The position numbers were made by a program, and so were the translations under genes. A stretch of DNA of 64,000 bases from Clostridium neonatale. Its GTDB lineage: Bacteria; Bacillota; Clostridia; Clostridiales; Clostridiaceae. Of the stretch, positions 27,499 to 36,787 are shown piece by piece. Under the pieces are notes generated by a model, which saw only the letters and a program-made list of their open reading frames with translations, was not told the DNA's origin and did not search any database. The stretch's first letter is position 1, and every line of letters starts with the position of its first letter. Location: positions 2,729,288-2,793,287 of the forward strand of contig NZ_LN890328.1 of assembly GCF_001458595.1 (NCBI RefSeq), read 5' to 3'.

Positions 27499-29826
27499 CT
27501 ATAAATATTCCATTTCATTAAAGACATCTTCATCTTCCAATTTTATTTTTTCATTTTTCTTTCTTTTCATATAAATTTCATACTCTTTAATCCATTGATT
27601 AAGTATTTCTGCGAATTCTTCATTTGCAGATATTTCTTCGTAGTTATCAACCTTATATAAGTATGTATTTTCTTCTATCTTCGCACTCGAAGTATCTGTC
27701 AATATAAATTTAATATCTATGCAATCATTAATTTTTAAAATTAAACTATCAAATACCTTATTTGTTTTCAATACCGCATACTCATAATTGAAATTAATAA
27801 TTTTAACTTTTCCATGCTCTTTTGAATATAGTTCTTTGTTCAAATTAACACGCGGAAGTTTTCTATTAAATTTAACTTTCTGCTCTCCTCTTTTTAAAAC
27901 ATTTATTCTAATATCATCAAAAATGCTATTATTCATCTCCACTATCTTAGGTAATTCTGGAACTCTATCATAAAGTATTCTCAATAATTGTTTTAAATTA
28001 TGATCATCAATCTCCTGTATTTCCATTGCATATTTCCACTGCTCTCCAACTTGTCCAACATGAATTATTTTTGCCACAAATTGAGCTTTATATCTATCAG
28101 TTTGTAATAAAATTCTTATTGATTCTTTATATGGTATAAATTCAGGTTTTTTTAATACTATAGATAATCCATTTTCTGAAATATCATTAGTAGTACACTT
28201 TAATTCTTTCTCATGAAAACTTACTATGCAATCAATATTTATTGGAAATCTCTCTGCTCTTCGTAAAACCTGTCTTCCAAGCATAAAGAATATTGACATT
28301 ACTATATTATACAAATTTATAATGAGCCAAAATATTAGTACAATATAGACTGGAGTTCCTGTTATAAAGGTGAATTTAACACAATTTATTATTCCTATTA
28401 TAGAAAGAATTGATAAAATTATATGTGGAATTGCCTTCTTTATCTGATAATTTTTATCTTCAATAGCTCCACCTTTTCTTGTTACATTAAATTTTTTCTG
28501 AGAAATCCCCAAGCTCTCCAATATAACAGATACTATTAATGATGGAAAAAGTATAGTTTCATAAACATTTGTCCATTTTACTGTTCTTATTTTTCTTGAA
28601 ACTAATTTCAGTGATTTAGAACTAAATATATACATAGGCAACCAGAATATTAATACTTCTAAAAGAGTACATTTTACAACGACTACTCCAAATACAGAAA
28701 AGAGAATTGGTGCCATAATATAAATTAACCTTTTAAGACAGCCATACCAATATGTTATTGCTGAAATATAACTTAACTTTTGGCTTATATTAAGCCCTTT
28801 TCTAAATAAAATATTTAGTTTTCTACCAGTTTGTATGCATCCTCTAGCCCACCTTTGTCTCTGTTTAACTAATCCCTTTAAATCTTCCGGTGCGAGACCT
28901 GATGCATGAACTTCATCAATAGCATAGCATGTATAACCATTACTTTGAATAAGTATTCCAGTTGCAAAATCTTCTGTTATCACTTTTGTGTAAAATCCAC
29001 CTATCTCATCTAATGCTTCTCTCGAAATTACTGTATTAGTTCCTCCATATATTACAGAATTACTTTTATTTCTTGATATTTGTATATCTCTATAGAAATA
29101 ATCCTGTTCATTTGGTATTCTAGTTTCTGAAAACAGATTATATTGAAATAAATCAGGGTTATAAAAACTTTGTGGTGTCTGAATAAATCCTATTTTTCCC
29201 TCTCTGTTCTTCCTTGCTTCTTTACCATCTTTTTTTTCTATTTTTTTTGCATTAGTTAAATCTTCAACAAAATACGGAACTGTTGACATTAAAAAATCAT
29301 GCATTGGTATCATATCTGCATCAAATGTTACAACAAGTGGAGAATCTGTTTTCGCTAGTGCATTATTAAAATTTCCTGCTTTAGCATCTTTTCTTTCAGT
29401 CCTTGTTATATAATTGATATTCATTTCTTCTGCTAACTTTTTCATTTCAATTCTATTAGAATCATCACAAATATAAATATGAACCTTATTCTCATCTGGA
29501 TATTCCATATTTATACATCCATTTATTGTTTTATATAACAATTCTACTGGTTCATTGTAAGTTGCTATAAATATATCTACATCAGGAAATTCACTAAAAT
29601 CGGCTTTAGGAATCATTGGATATTCAATATTTGTCATATTATTGTAGTGTACTACCTCTTCAAGCATACCCACTATTTCCACTATGAGTAAATACATTCC
29701 AGAAATTAATGCTATAATTCCCTCACCAAAAGGAATTGTAAAAAATATACGCCATATTAAATAAATTATCGAAGTTACTACAGTTCCTGTAATTAGAGCT
29801 TTATTTCTAATTGTCTCAATTCTCAT
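27499..29826 (-). CDS. ccsA: Cellulose synthase catalytic subunit, GT2 with PilZ domain (CcsA)
   Basis: A 775-residue processive family 2 glycosyltransferase using UDP-glucose. Catalytic landmarks: FIATYNEP (about 85-92), CDD at 120-122, FDADM at 168-172 (the DxD), TPQSF, TED at 284-286 and QRQRW at 322-326, the polymer-binding motif of cellulose/hyaluronan synthases. Membrane helices flank the GT domain on both sides. A PilZ domain follows: RRAER (522-526) and NDISENG (547-553), the RxxxR and (D/N)xSxxG c-di-GMP-binding motifs, so synthesis is probably activated by c-di-GMP. A further domain follows up to the C terminus. The start at 29826 follows GAGGGGG. It is the first gene of the ccsABZHI-type operon. 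Confidence 0.93.
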   Translation of the reverse strand: MRIETIRNKALITGTVVTSIIYLIWRIFFTIPFGEGIIALISGMYLLIVEIVGMLEEVVHYNNMTNIEYPMIPKADFSEFPDVDIFIATYNEPVELLYKTINGCINMEYPDENKVHIYICDDSNRIEMKKLAEEMNINYITRTERKDAKAGNFNNALAKTDSPLVVTFDADMIPMHDFLMSTVPYFVEDLTNAKKIEKKDGKEARKNREGKIGFIQTPQSFYNPDLFQYNLFSETRIPNEQDYFYRDIQISRNKSNSVIYGGTNTVISREALDEIGGFYTKVITEDFATGILIQSNGYTCYAIDEVHASGLAPEDLKGLVKQRQRWARGCIQTGRKLNILFRKGLNISQKLSYISAITYWYGCLKRLIYIMAPILFSVFGVVVVKCTLLEVLIFWLPMYIFSSKSLKLVSRKIRTVKWTNVYETILFPSLIVSVILESLGISQKKFNVTRKGGAIEDKNYQIKKAIPHIILSILSIIGIINCVKFTFITGTPVYIVLIFWLIINLYNIVMSIFFMLGRQVLRRAERFPINIDCIVSFHEKELKCTTNDISENGLSIVLKKPEFIPYKESIRILLQTDRYKAQFVAKIIHVGQVGEQWKYAMEIQEIDDHNLKQLLRILYDRVPELPKIVEMNNSIFDDIRINVLKRGEQKVKFNRKLPRVNLNKELYSKEHGKVKIINFNYEYAVLKTNKVFDSLILKINDCIDIKFILTDTSSAKIEENTYLYKVDNYEEISANEEFAEILNQWIKEYEIYMKRKKNEKIKLEDEDVFNEMEYL

Positions 29827-30247
29827 ATTAATATACCCCCTCAAATTTATATAATATATGTTATTGAATAGTTTCTAACATTTATACTATCCTAAGCAAG
29901 TTCACTTTCCGGATTTTATAATATGCTTTTTCCTCTCTCCAATTTTTAATATTTAAACCATATTATAATAATAAGCTTCATGATATATTTGCATTTTTAT
30001 TCAGATTATTGTATTTCAAAAGAATTGCCTATTTTATTTTTATAAAATTTATTTATTAAACAACCTATTATTATATAAAATAATATCTTTCTTGCGCTTT
30101 TTTTAATATTTATTAATAGTAATAATTCTTTTTGGTTAATAAATACTTATATACATATATTATACAACTTACACCTAGATAACAATATTATTTATCAATT
30201 TTATACATTTTTTATTTTATATATTATTTTTTGATTTATTAACAAAT
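29827..30247. other. Leader/promoter region of the cellulose operon
   Basis: About 420 very AT-rich bases between the cls terminator and ccsA. The conserved core of a c-di-GMP-I (GEMM) riboswitch was looked for and not seen. A slightly more GC-rich block (ccggattttataata on the + strand near 29910) may hold promoter elements, but no clear hexamers can be assigned. Confidence 0.4.
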
Positions 30248-30273
30248 AATGGACTATATTAATATAGTCCATT
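30248..30273. terminator. 26-base perfect palindrome after cls
   Basis: AATGGACTATATTAATATAGTCCATT is fully self-complementary and lies about 30 bases after the cls stop, a likely terminator separating cls from the cellulose operon. Confidence 0.65.
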
Positions 30274-30303
30274 TTGTAACCTCACATGAAACGTTATAAT
30301 ATT

Positions 30304-31737
30304 TTAAAGTATAGGTGATACCAATCTTACTAAAGATTCTTTTATTCTTAATGACAAACTTCTATTATTATGAATCTCTAAAGTAATTTCAGTTGAATTT
30401 CCAATATCCTTAATAACTTCTTTTTCATATTCTTTAGCAATTCTATCGTCATAAATTAATGCATTAACTTCAAAGTTAAGCTTAAAGCTTCTAATATCTA
30501 AATTTGCTGTTCCTATACTTGTAGCAAGACTATCAACAACAATTGTTTTTGAATGAATAAATCCAGTATTATAATGATATATCTTAACTCCTGCTTCTAA
30601 TAATTCACCTACATAAGAGCTTGCAACCCAGGGCATAAAAAAATGATCTGGCTTACCAGGAAGTATTATTCTTACATCAACTCCAGATAGTGCCGATATT
30701 TTTAATGCTTCTAGTATTGGTTCATCAGGCACTAAATATGGTGTCTCTACATAAACATTTCTTTTAGCATTATTTATAAGCTTAATATATGAGTTCCTAA
30801 TGTATTCTTCTTTATGGTCTGGTCCACTAGTAATTATTTGTATTCCAACATCGCCAATATCATTATCTTTTTCACTTATATATTTAGAATATTGAATTAT
30901 TTCTTCTCCAGATGCATGACACCAATCAAGAAGAAATCTTTCATTTAAATCATCAACTGCATCACCTTGTATTCTTACATGAGTATCTCTCCAAAATCCA
31001 AATTCCCTATCTCTATTTATATATTCATCCCCAACATTAAATCCTCCTACGTAACCATATTTGCCGTCTATAACAACAATTTTTCTATGATTTCTATAGT
31101 TTATACGTGTATTTATATGTGGAAGTATTCCTGGAAAAAATATAGAAAATTTCCCACCTGCACTTAAATATTCCCTTAAATGCTTTTTTATTAAGCTTCT
31201 TGATCCCATTGCATCTACCAACAGCCTAACTTCAAGTCCTTCATTAAGCTTCTTAGTAAGTTCTTTTATTATTTTCTTGCCAAGATTATCACTTCTAAAA
31301 ATATAATACTCAATATGTATGTATTTCTTTGCATTTTTTATATCTTCAATCAGTTGTTTAAATTTATCCTCGCCATTTACATACACATTAACACAATTAT
31401 TAATAGTATATTTTGCACCACAACTCTTATAATTCATTATTCTAAGATCTGAAAATCTTTCGCCACCATCATGAATGTTATCATTATAACTATAATTCTC
31501 ATTAAGTATTTTTCTTTTATTAGTATCCTTTATTATTTTCTCCTTAAATATCTTTTGCCTACTTAAATTTTGACCAAACATTAGGTATAATATAAATCCA
31601 AATCCAGGTAGTATAAGTAATATTAATAACCACGCCCATGTTGTCGTAGGATTTTTTCGTTCTATAAATATTAATGATAAAGAAAATATAATATTTAAAA
31701 CTAAAATTATAATACTTAAACCTAATAATATACTCAA
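30304..31737 (-). CDS. cls: Cardiolipin synthase (phospholipase D type)
   Basis: A 477-residue enzyme joining two phosphatidylglycerol molecules to cardiolipin at the membrane. Two N-terminal membrane helices (LSIIILVLNIIFSLSLIFI; TTWAWLLILLILPGFGFILY) precede two PLD domains with HKD motifs: HRKIVVIDGKYGYVGGFN and HSKTIVVDSLATSIGTANLD. The length is normal. The start is TTG, with AAGGAAGTG about seven bases upstream. It is monocistronic, with a palindrome terminator downstream. Confidence 0.95.
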   Translation of the reverse strand: MSILLGLSIIILVLNIIFSLSLIFIERKNPTTTWAWLLILLILPGFGFILYLMFGQNLSRQKIFKEKIIKDTNKRKILNENYSYNDNIHDGGERFSDLRIMNYKSCGAKYTINNCVNVYVNGEDKFKQLIEDIKNAKKYIHIEYYIFRSDNLGKKIIKELTKKLNEGLEVRLLVDAMGSRSLIKKHLREYLSAGGKFSIFFPGILPHINTRINYRNHRKIVVIDGKYGYVGGFNVGDEYINRDREFGFWRDTHVRIQGDAVDDLNERFLLDWCHASGEEIIQYSKYISEKDNDIGDVGIQIITSGPDHKEEYIRNSYIKLINNAKRNVYVETPYLVPDEPILEALKISALSGVDVRIILPGKPDHFFMPWVASSYVGELLEAGVKIYHYNTGFIHSKTIVVDSLATSIGTANLDIRSFKLNFEVNALIYDDRIAKEYEKEVIKDIGNSTEITLEIHNNRSLSLRIKESLVRLVSPIL

Positions 31738-32039
31738 ATCAAATCACTTCCTTGTTGCTTAAGTGTAGAAAAATCTATTTTTTCTAAAAACTAAATACCA
31801 TATTAATTAAATATATCATATTTTTAGTATTTTATCATTCAATTTAATCTTACTTTTCTAATAATAAAAGAGCTGTTGCATTAACATGTTTAGATATCTG
31901 ATATAATTTATTTTTTATTCTTTAAATTTATTTATTATTTTTTGTTTAGACTATTTTACCTATTCAAAAAATAAATTAAGCTTTTGTTAAGGTGACCATA
32001 TTATACTAATTAATGAAATAATAGAGAGAGGGAAGTATA

Positions 32040-32081
32040 ATGAAAATCTGTTTTTTACTATTTTTTCATTATGCAAGGTGA
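32040..32081 (+). CDS. Putative 13-residue leader peptide
   Basis: ATG at 32040 follows a strong GAGAGGG ribosome site and reads MKICFLLFFHYAR, stop at 32079-32081. The final AGG-TGA codons form part of the AAGGTGA ribosome site of the next gene (ATG at 32086), so a ribosome finishing the leader sits exactly on the next initiation region. This suggests translational coupling or leader-based control. No peptide homology is claimed; chance occurrence is possible. Confidence 0.45.
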   Translation: MKICFLLFFHYAR

Positions 32082-32085
32082 AATT

Positions 32086-32883
32086 ATGAAATTAACAACT
32101 TCAAAGAAACTAGGGTTAGATTTAGTACTATTAATTCTTATGATTCTTTTATATCAAAAAAATATAATCTCAATGAGCTTTCATGAGATAGGTGGGCTTG
32201 TTCTATTTGGCTTATTTATAATCCATTTATTATTTAATCGAAAATGGATTAAATCAATAACAAAGCGCTTATTCGATAAATCAATTCCTATAAAAACTAG
32301 AATAAGCTATATTCTAAATGTCTTATTAGTTATTTGTTGGTGTTTAGTCATTATTAGTGGAATTTTTATATCCAAAGTAGTTTTTCACTTTTCAGTAGGT
32401 GGTCCATGGAAATTAGTGCATTTTTCTTGTGCGGCATTTGCTTTAATTTTAATAGGTATTCATATTGGATTACATTGGAATTTAATTTCTAATTCATGTA
32501 AAAAGCCATTAAAATTATTGGATAAATTTAAAAAACCAATTAGTATAATATGTATCATATTTGTACTTATTAGTGGAATTTATAGCATGAAAAATACAAA
32601 TTTTATAAAATGGATTACTATGCCATTTAGTGTAGATACTATGTCAGATTCCGAAAATCATATTAGAGGAGCAGAAAATAATAAACCAGATAATACGAAT
32701 TTAAATAAAGAATTTAATGGTCAAAAGGAAAAAGGTAACGAAAACTTTAGCTTTATGAATGTATTAAAATTGTTATTAAATTATGGTTCTATTATATTGA
32801 TGTTCTCTATATTTACACACTATATAGAATTAGTTTTTATTAATAAGAATAAGACTTTACTAATATCAAAGCATTCGAAATGA
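32086..32883 (+). CDS. DUF4405-type integral membrane protein (possible b-haem protein)
   Basis: A 265-residue membrane protein, one of only two intact plus-strand genes. Four helices in the first 145 residues carry regularly placed histidines: FHEIGGLVLFGLFIIHLLF, KLVHFSCAAF and GIHIGLHWNLI, resembling the DUF4405/cytochrome b561-like pattern of bis-histidine haem ligands. A further helix (about 160-178), a hydrophilic Asn/Lys-rich section and a last helix near the C terminus follow. It may be a redox membrane component; its partner is not encoded nearby. AAGGTG precedes the ATG; the in-frame ATG at 32071 has no ribosome site. A terminator follows at 32942-32979. Confidence 0.7.
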   Translation: MKLTTSKKLGLDLVLLILMILLYQKNIISMSFHEIGGLVLFGLFIIHLLFNRKWIKSITKRLFDKSIPIKTRISYILNVLLVICWCLVIISGIFISKVVFHFSVGGPWKLVHFSCAAFALILIGIHIGLHWNLISNSCKKPLKLLDKFKKPISIICIIFVLISGIYSMKNTNFIKWITMPFSVDTMSDSENHIRGAENNKPDNTNLNKEFNGQKEKGNENFSFMNVLKLLLNYGSIILMFSIFTHYIELVFINKNKTLLISKHSK

Positions 32884-32941
32884 TATAAAATTAATATTAT
32901 ATTTTTCTATAAAATATTTTCTTAACGAAAACATTTTATAA

Positions 32942-32979
32942 TAAATGCTAAACTCAGTGAGGTTTAGCATTTATTTTTT
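32942..32979 (+). terminator. Rho-independent terminator of the DUF4405 gene
   Basis: TAAATGCTAAAC pairs with GTTTAGCATTTA, followed by TTTTTTC on the + strand, about 60 bases after the stop codon. Confidence 0.85.
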
Positions 32980-32989
32980 CAAAATGAGA

Positions 32990-33015
32990 TGTCGCACTAA
33001 TTATTTAGTGCGACA
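32990..33015. repeat. Short member of the GTGCGAC inverted-repeat family
   Basis: TGTCGCACTAA and TTAGTGCGACA are exact complements around TTAT. The arm sequence is shared with the ends of the elements at 9114-9210 and 38561-38665, so it looks like two element ends joined with the interior lost. Confidence 0.6.
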
Positions 33016-33064
33016 GTGCCTATTAAAAAATCTTATTAACATTTCTCATTTCTATGCCTAATTA

Positions 33065-33865
33065 TCAAATAATATTTATAATTTTTTCATATAATTCTTT
33101 AATATTTTTAAATATATATTCAGGTTTAAATATCGTTGTTTCAATATCTTCTTTTTTAGCTTCTCCTGTTAAAACAAGTGCAGTATCAATATTACTATTT
33201 ATGCCACATGCTATATCAGTATATAACCTGTCGCCAATTACCAAGGTCTCTTCTTTAGTAAATCCACTTTTCTTTATACAAAGATCACCTATTATTTTAT
33301 TAGGTTTTCCAATAAAAATTGGCTCTCTATTTACTGCAAGTTTTATCATTTTACAAATCGCTCCACAGTCTGGAACAAATCCAAATTTAGTTGGGCATAC
33401 AAGATCAGGATTTGTAGCAATATAATCGATATTTTTTTTGGTTGATAGCAATTCACATATTTTTTCTATTTTTTTGTAAGTAAGTTCATTATCATATGCA
33501 ACAACAGCACATTGTATATCTTCTTCTAAATCCTCTGTAGTATTTATATTAAAAGATTTTAACTCTTCAATAAATGATTTTGTTCCAACTACAAAAATCT
33601 TTTTCTCTTTATAATGTTCTTGTAGGTACAAAGCAGTCGCATACGACGCAGTTATAAAATTAGTTTCATCTACTTTTATACCAAGGCCTATAAATTGTTC
33701 TACATAGTCCTTTATACTTTTAGTTGAGTTATTTGTTATAAAAATATATTTGCCACCTATATCTAAAACATAATTCATAAAGTTTTTGGTTCCATCAATT
33801 AAAATGCCATCTATAGCAATTGTTCCATCAATATCTAGTAAAAATAATTTTTTATCCTCTAACAT
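33065..33865 (-). CDS. NagD-type HAD-superfamily phosphatase
   Basis: A 266-residue HAD-IIA hydrolase. Motif I is LDIDGTIAIDG, motif II ITNNSTKS, and motif III-IV KPNKII with VIGDRLYTDIACG. Proteins of this group dephosphorylate sugar phosphates or nucleotides in the cytoplasm; the substrate is not predictable. AGGAG precedes the ATG. It follows the YesL-like gene by about 100 bases on the same strand and may be the tail of the GH36 locus. Confidence 0.9.
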   Translation of the reverse strand: MLEDKKLFLLDIDGTIAIDGILIDGTKNFMNYVLDIGGKYIFITNNSTKSIKDYVEQFIGLGIKVDETNFITASYATALYLQEHYKEKKIFVVGTKSFIEELKSFNINTTEDLEEDIQCAVVAYDNELTYKKIEKICELLSTKKNIDYIATNPDLVCPTKFGFVPDCGAICKMIKLAVNREPIFIGKPNKIIGDLCIKKSGFTKEETLVIGDRLYTDIACGINSNIDTALVLTGEAKKEDIETTIFKPEYIFKNIKELYEKIINII

Positions 33866-33968
33866 AAATATTACTCCTAATTCTTTATTAATTCCTAGAT
33901 TATTATTGTTTCATATTATTAATTATAATATGTTTTTCCCAAAAAGTAATATTCATGATTATATATAA

Positions 33969-34601
33969 TTAAGTTAAGTGAATATACTTTATAAATATCC
34001 TCTCAAATATATAAGAATTAATGTATGAGGTAAACGAAAATCCAAATAGTATATATAATATTAAAATATAAGAAAAATAATGCCCTCCAAATAAATATAA
34101 AATTAATGGAAGCATATTAACAGCTATGATTACTATTGTTAGTAAGATATGTTTAATAGACATGAAAAAAGAATTTTTTATATAATTAATGATTGTATTA
34201 TCGAATTTAGAAATCATAGGGAATATATAACAAAATATCATATATTGAACTGCTCCAAAAATAAAAAATATAACTTTAAAATAAAGCTTATTTTGTCCAT
34301 CTAAAAATATAGATAAACATTTTATATCAATTATAAATACTATTCCGCACAAGACAAACAAAATCCATACAATTGTAGCTGGTTTGAAATTCTTCTTAAA
34401 TGCTTCAAAAAAACCTCTTAATAAATATCCCTCATTTTTAATAAGCTTCATAGAAACACTATACATAGCACTTATAGATGCACCAATTGTTATTATAGGT
34501 AGGCAGCAAATTATAAATATGAGGTTTAAAATCATTAAATCTCCTATTGTTCCCATAAAACTAAAAAATTTATTATTTAAGTCTAAAAATCCTTCTTTCA
34601 T
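33969..34601 (-). CDS. YesL-like DUF624 membrane protein
   Basis: A 210-residue protein with the DUF624 N terminus (FFSFMGTIGDLMILNLIFII, CCLPIITIGAS) and about five membrane helices. In Bacillus and Clostridium these genes occur next to YesM/YesN two-component systems and sugar ABC importers, as here. Function unknown. It lies downstream of the GH36 gene, after a hairpin at 34621-34663 that may lower its expression. Confidence 0.85.
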   Translation of the reverse strand: MKEGFLDLNNKFFSFMGTIGDLMILNLIFIICCLPIITIGASISAMYSVSMKLIKNEGYLLRGFFEAFKKNFKPATIVWILFVLCGIVFIIDIKCLSIFLDGQNKLYFKVIFFIFGAVQYMIFCYIFPMISKFDNTIINYIKNSFFMSIKHILLTIVIIAVNMLPLILYLFGGHYFSYILILYILFGFSFTSYINSYIFERIFIKYIHLT

Positions 34602-34620
34602 ATTATAAGCTCCTATTGAT

Positions 34621-34663
34621 TATTTATATCCATATAAATATTAAATGTATATGGATATAAATA
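34621..34663. terminator. Hairpin after the GH36 gene
   Basis: TATTTATATCCATAT and ATATGGATATAAATA are exact complements around a 13-base loop, a few bases after the GH36 stop. Weak A/T stem, so it could terminate or attenuate transcription into the YesL-like gene. Confidence 0.5.
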
Positions 34664-34669
34664 ATATTG

Positions 34670-36772
34670 TTATTTTAAATATATAGCCACTGCTTTCATA
34701 TTTTCTGATGCATTATATATTAATTTATTATTTTCATAAGTAATATCACATTCAGTATCAGAATACACTTCACATATACTAAAATCATATTCTTCTGGAA
34801 TTTCTATTTCTAATTTTTCTTTAACTTTACCATTAAATACATGATATATAGCCACTGCTTCTTTATTTTCGCCAATACGTAATATCCCCTGCCATCCTTC
34901 TGGATTCCTGTAACTGCTGATTTCATTGCCATAACGATAAGTATAACCATTTCTAATTATAGGTGAAATTTTCTTATAAAAAGCTATACCTCTATCAATT
35001 AAATCCCATTTTTCTTTTTCTAAATCAAGTACATCTCCTGAAAGACACATTCTTCCTAAGAATGTATTAATTATAGAATATGCTATTCTTTTTAAAGAAT
35101 CACTATTACGTATTACAGCCCATATTTGGCTTTGTCTTGGTAAAATTACTCTATGAAGATTTGCCGCTATAATAGGTATTTCTTCACATTCATGCGCATC
35201 TGAGAAAGATGCCATACTGCACATAGACATCATAAGTGGTTCTAATTTATGTCCACCTGAAGCACAGTTTTCAAGAATAATCCCTGGTACTTCTTCTTTT
35301 ACTTTTTCCAAAAACTTAATTGATGCTTCTGCATTTTTTCTTAGTCCTTCTCCAAGAGATTCTGCTCCATCAGAGCCCAATCCGATTGTGTCATTATAAT
35401 CTATTTTCATATAGTCAAACTCGTATTTCTTTAAAGTTCCTATAACTTTATTGGTTAAATATCCTTCTACCCATTCATCTGTCATATCCCAAAAACGTCT
35501 CATTGTAGTTGTTAATACACGTCCATCTCTTTTTAATAAATGTGCTTCTTCATTATATGCTTTTGATGCACTTCCTACATTCTCTATTTCGAACCATATA
35601 CCTGGTTTAAGATTAGCTTTCCTTATAATATCTACTGTTTTCTCAAGCCCTTCCGGAAATAAATCTTGTGATGGATTATAATCCCCCATTGATATATCCC
35701 AAGGAACATCCTTCTCCTTATACCATCCACAGTCAATAACAAAATAGGTAAATCCTTTATCTTTTATTTTTTCTACTATATTACTTATATTTTCATGAGA
35801 AGGGCATCCCCATGTTGTACAATACTCATTAAATATAATTGGAAGATCTTGTTCAACTTCTGGGCCTTCATCTACAAATCTTTCTATTGAAGAAGTTAAT
35901 CTTTGAGAAATTTTATCTATTCCTCCACCACTGCAAACAGATATTATAGCTTTTGGAGTTATAAATTTTTCATTTTTATTTAACTTTTTCATCCAACTTC
36001 CAAACTCTCTATCAGCTAAACCTCCTGATACTGCCAAACAATCATCTTTCCTATATAATTCAATCTGCCAAGAAGCATTGTGAGCTACTTGAGCTCCCCA
36101 AAAGATATCATTTTTCATATCTTCTACTGCTACATATGGAAAATATCGATTAACAGGCATAGATCCAACTTGACCAAAGCGCTCTGCTCTTATAGCATGA
36201 TCAGCCCAGCATGGTTCCAATTGTAAATCCTCAACACTTCTTGTTTCTAGCCTTCCTTCCATGCTCCATACGCTTCTTAGTCTATGAACCTTCAATGTAT
36301 CGTAAGCATCTTTTTCAACAAATGGAGTAATTCCACCTAAAGAAAAACTTGAAATCATTTCTATTGATATTTCATCATTGCTCATATTTTCTATAGAAGT
36401 ATATGTTTCTAAACTCTGTGAATTTAAAAACCATATTAAGTGATGCTTTATTATATAACCTCTACTGTCTTCTAATACTGTAACAACTTCCTTTTTATCA
36501 TCAAATGAAAAATATTCTTGATTCTTGTAGGATAATCTTGTTGTTGATTCTCCTTGACGCATTGTGCTTCCACCAGCATATCCGCCTGGATAAATATCTC
36601 CTGCTAACTTCAATTGTACAAGACTATCAATTGAATGTTTTTTATTATTCACTATCTTATCCTTATAGTTGTCTGGTATAAGTTCTAGTTCAACATTCTT
36701 TGAATTTTCATCTATATAATATAGTGCAATCATATCTCCAAATTTATATTCTTTTAATAATGATATATTCAT
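34670..36772 (-). CDS. GH36 alpha-galactosidase
   Basis: A 700-residue family 36 enzyme: N-terminal beta-supersandwich (GGSTMRQGESTTRLSYKNQ), catalytic barrel with FVIDCGWYKEKDVPWDISMG, the nucleophile Asp in YMKIDYND and the acid/base Asp in FSDAHECEEIP, and a C-terminal beta domain. The nucleophile region KIDYND differs from the common KWDMNR, placing it in a divergent subgroup, so alpha-N-acetylgalactosaminidase activity is an alternative. No signal peptide. A GGAGGTG ribosome site precedes the ATG. It follows the two ABC permease genes by 15 bases, so its substrate is likely imported by that transporter. Confidence 0.88.
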   Translation of the reverse strand: MNISLLKEYKFGDMIALYYIDENSKNVELELIPDNYKDKIVNNKKHSIDSLVQLKLAGDIYPGGYAGGSTMRQGESTTRLSYKNQEYFSFDDKKEVVTVLEDSRGYIIKHHLIWFLNSQSLETYTSIENMSNDEISIEMISSFSLGGITPFVEKDAYDTLKVHRLRSVWSMEGRLETRSVEDLQLEPCWADHAIRAERFGQVGSMPVNRYFPYVAVEDMKNDIFWGAQVAHNASWQIELYRKDDCLAVSGGLADREFGSWMKKLNKNEKFITPKAIISVCSGGGIDKISQRLTSSIERFVDEGPEVEQDLPIIFNEYCTTWGCPSHENISNIVEKIKDKGFTYFVIDCGWYKEKDVPWDISMGDYNPSQDLFPEGLEKTVDIIRKANLKPGIWFEIENVGSASKAYNEEAHLLKRDGRVLTTTMRRFWDMTDEWVEGYLTNKVIGTLKKYEFDYMKIDYNDTIGLGSDGAESLGEGLRKNAEASIKFLEKVKEEVPGIILENCASGGHKLEPLMMSMCSMASFSDAHECEEIPIIAANLHRVILPRQSQIWAVIRNSDSLKRIAYSIINTFLGRMCLSGDVLDLEKEKWDLIDRGIAFYKKISPIIRNGYTYRYGNEISSYRNPEGWQGILRIGENKEAVAIYHVFNGKVKEKLEIEIPEEYDFSICEVYSDTECDITYENNKLIYNASENMKAVAIYLK

Positions 36773-36787
36773 AAGTACACCTCCACA

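Noticed and set aside
29827..30303. Possible c-di-GMP riboswitch before ccsA
   Set aside because: The conserved GEMM core was not found and the region is nearly all A/T.
32990..33015. Second terminator for the DUF4405 gene
   Set aside because: No T-run follows, a convincing terminator already lies at 32942-32979, and the arms match a dispersed repeat family.
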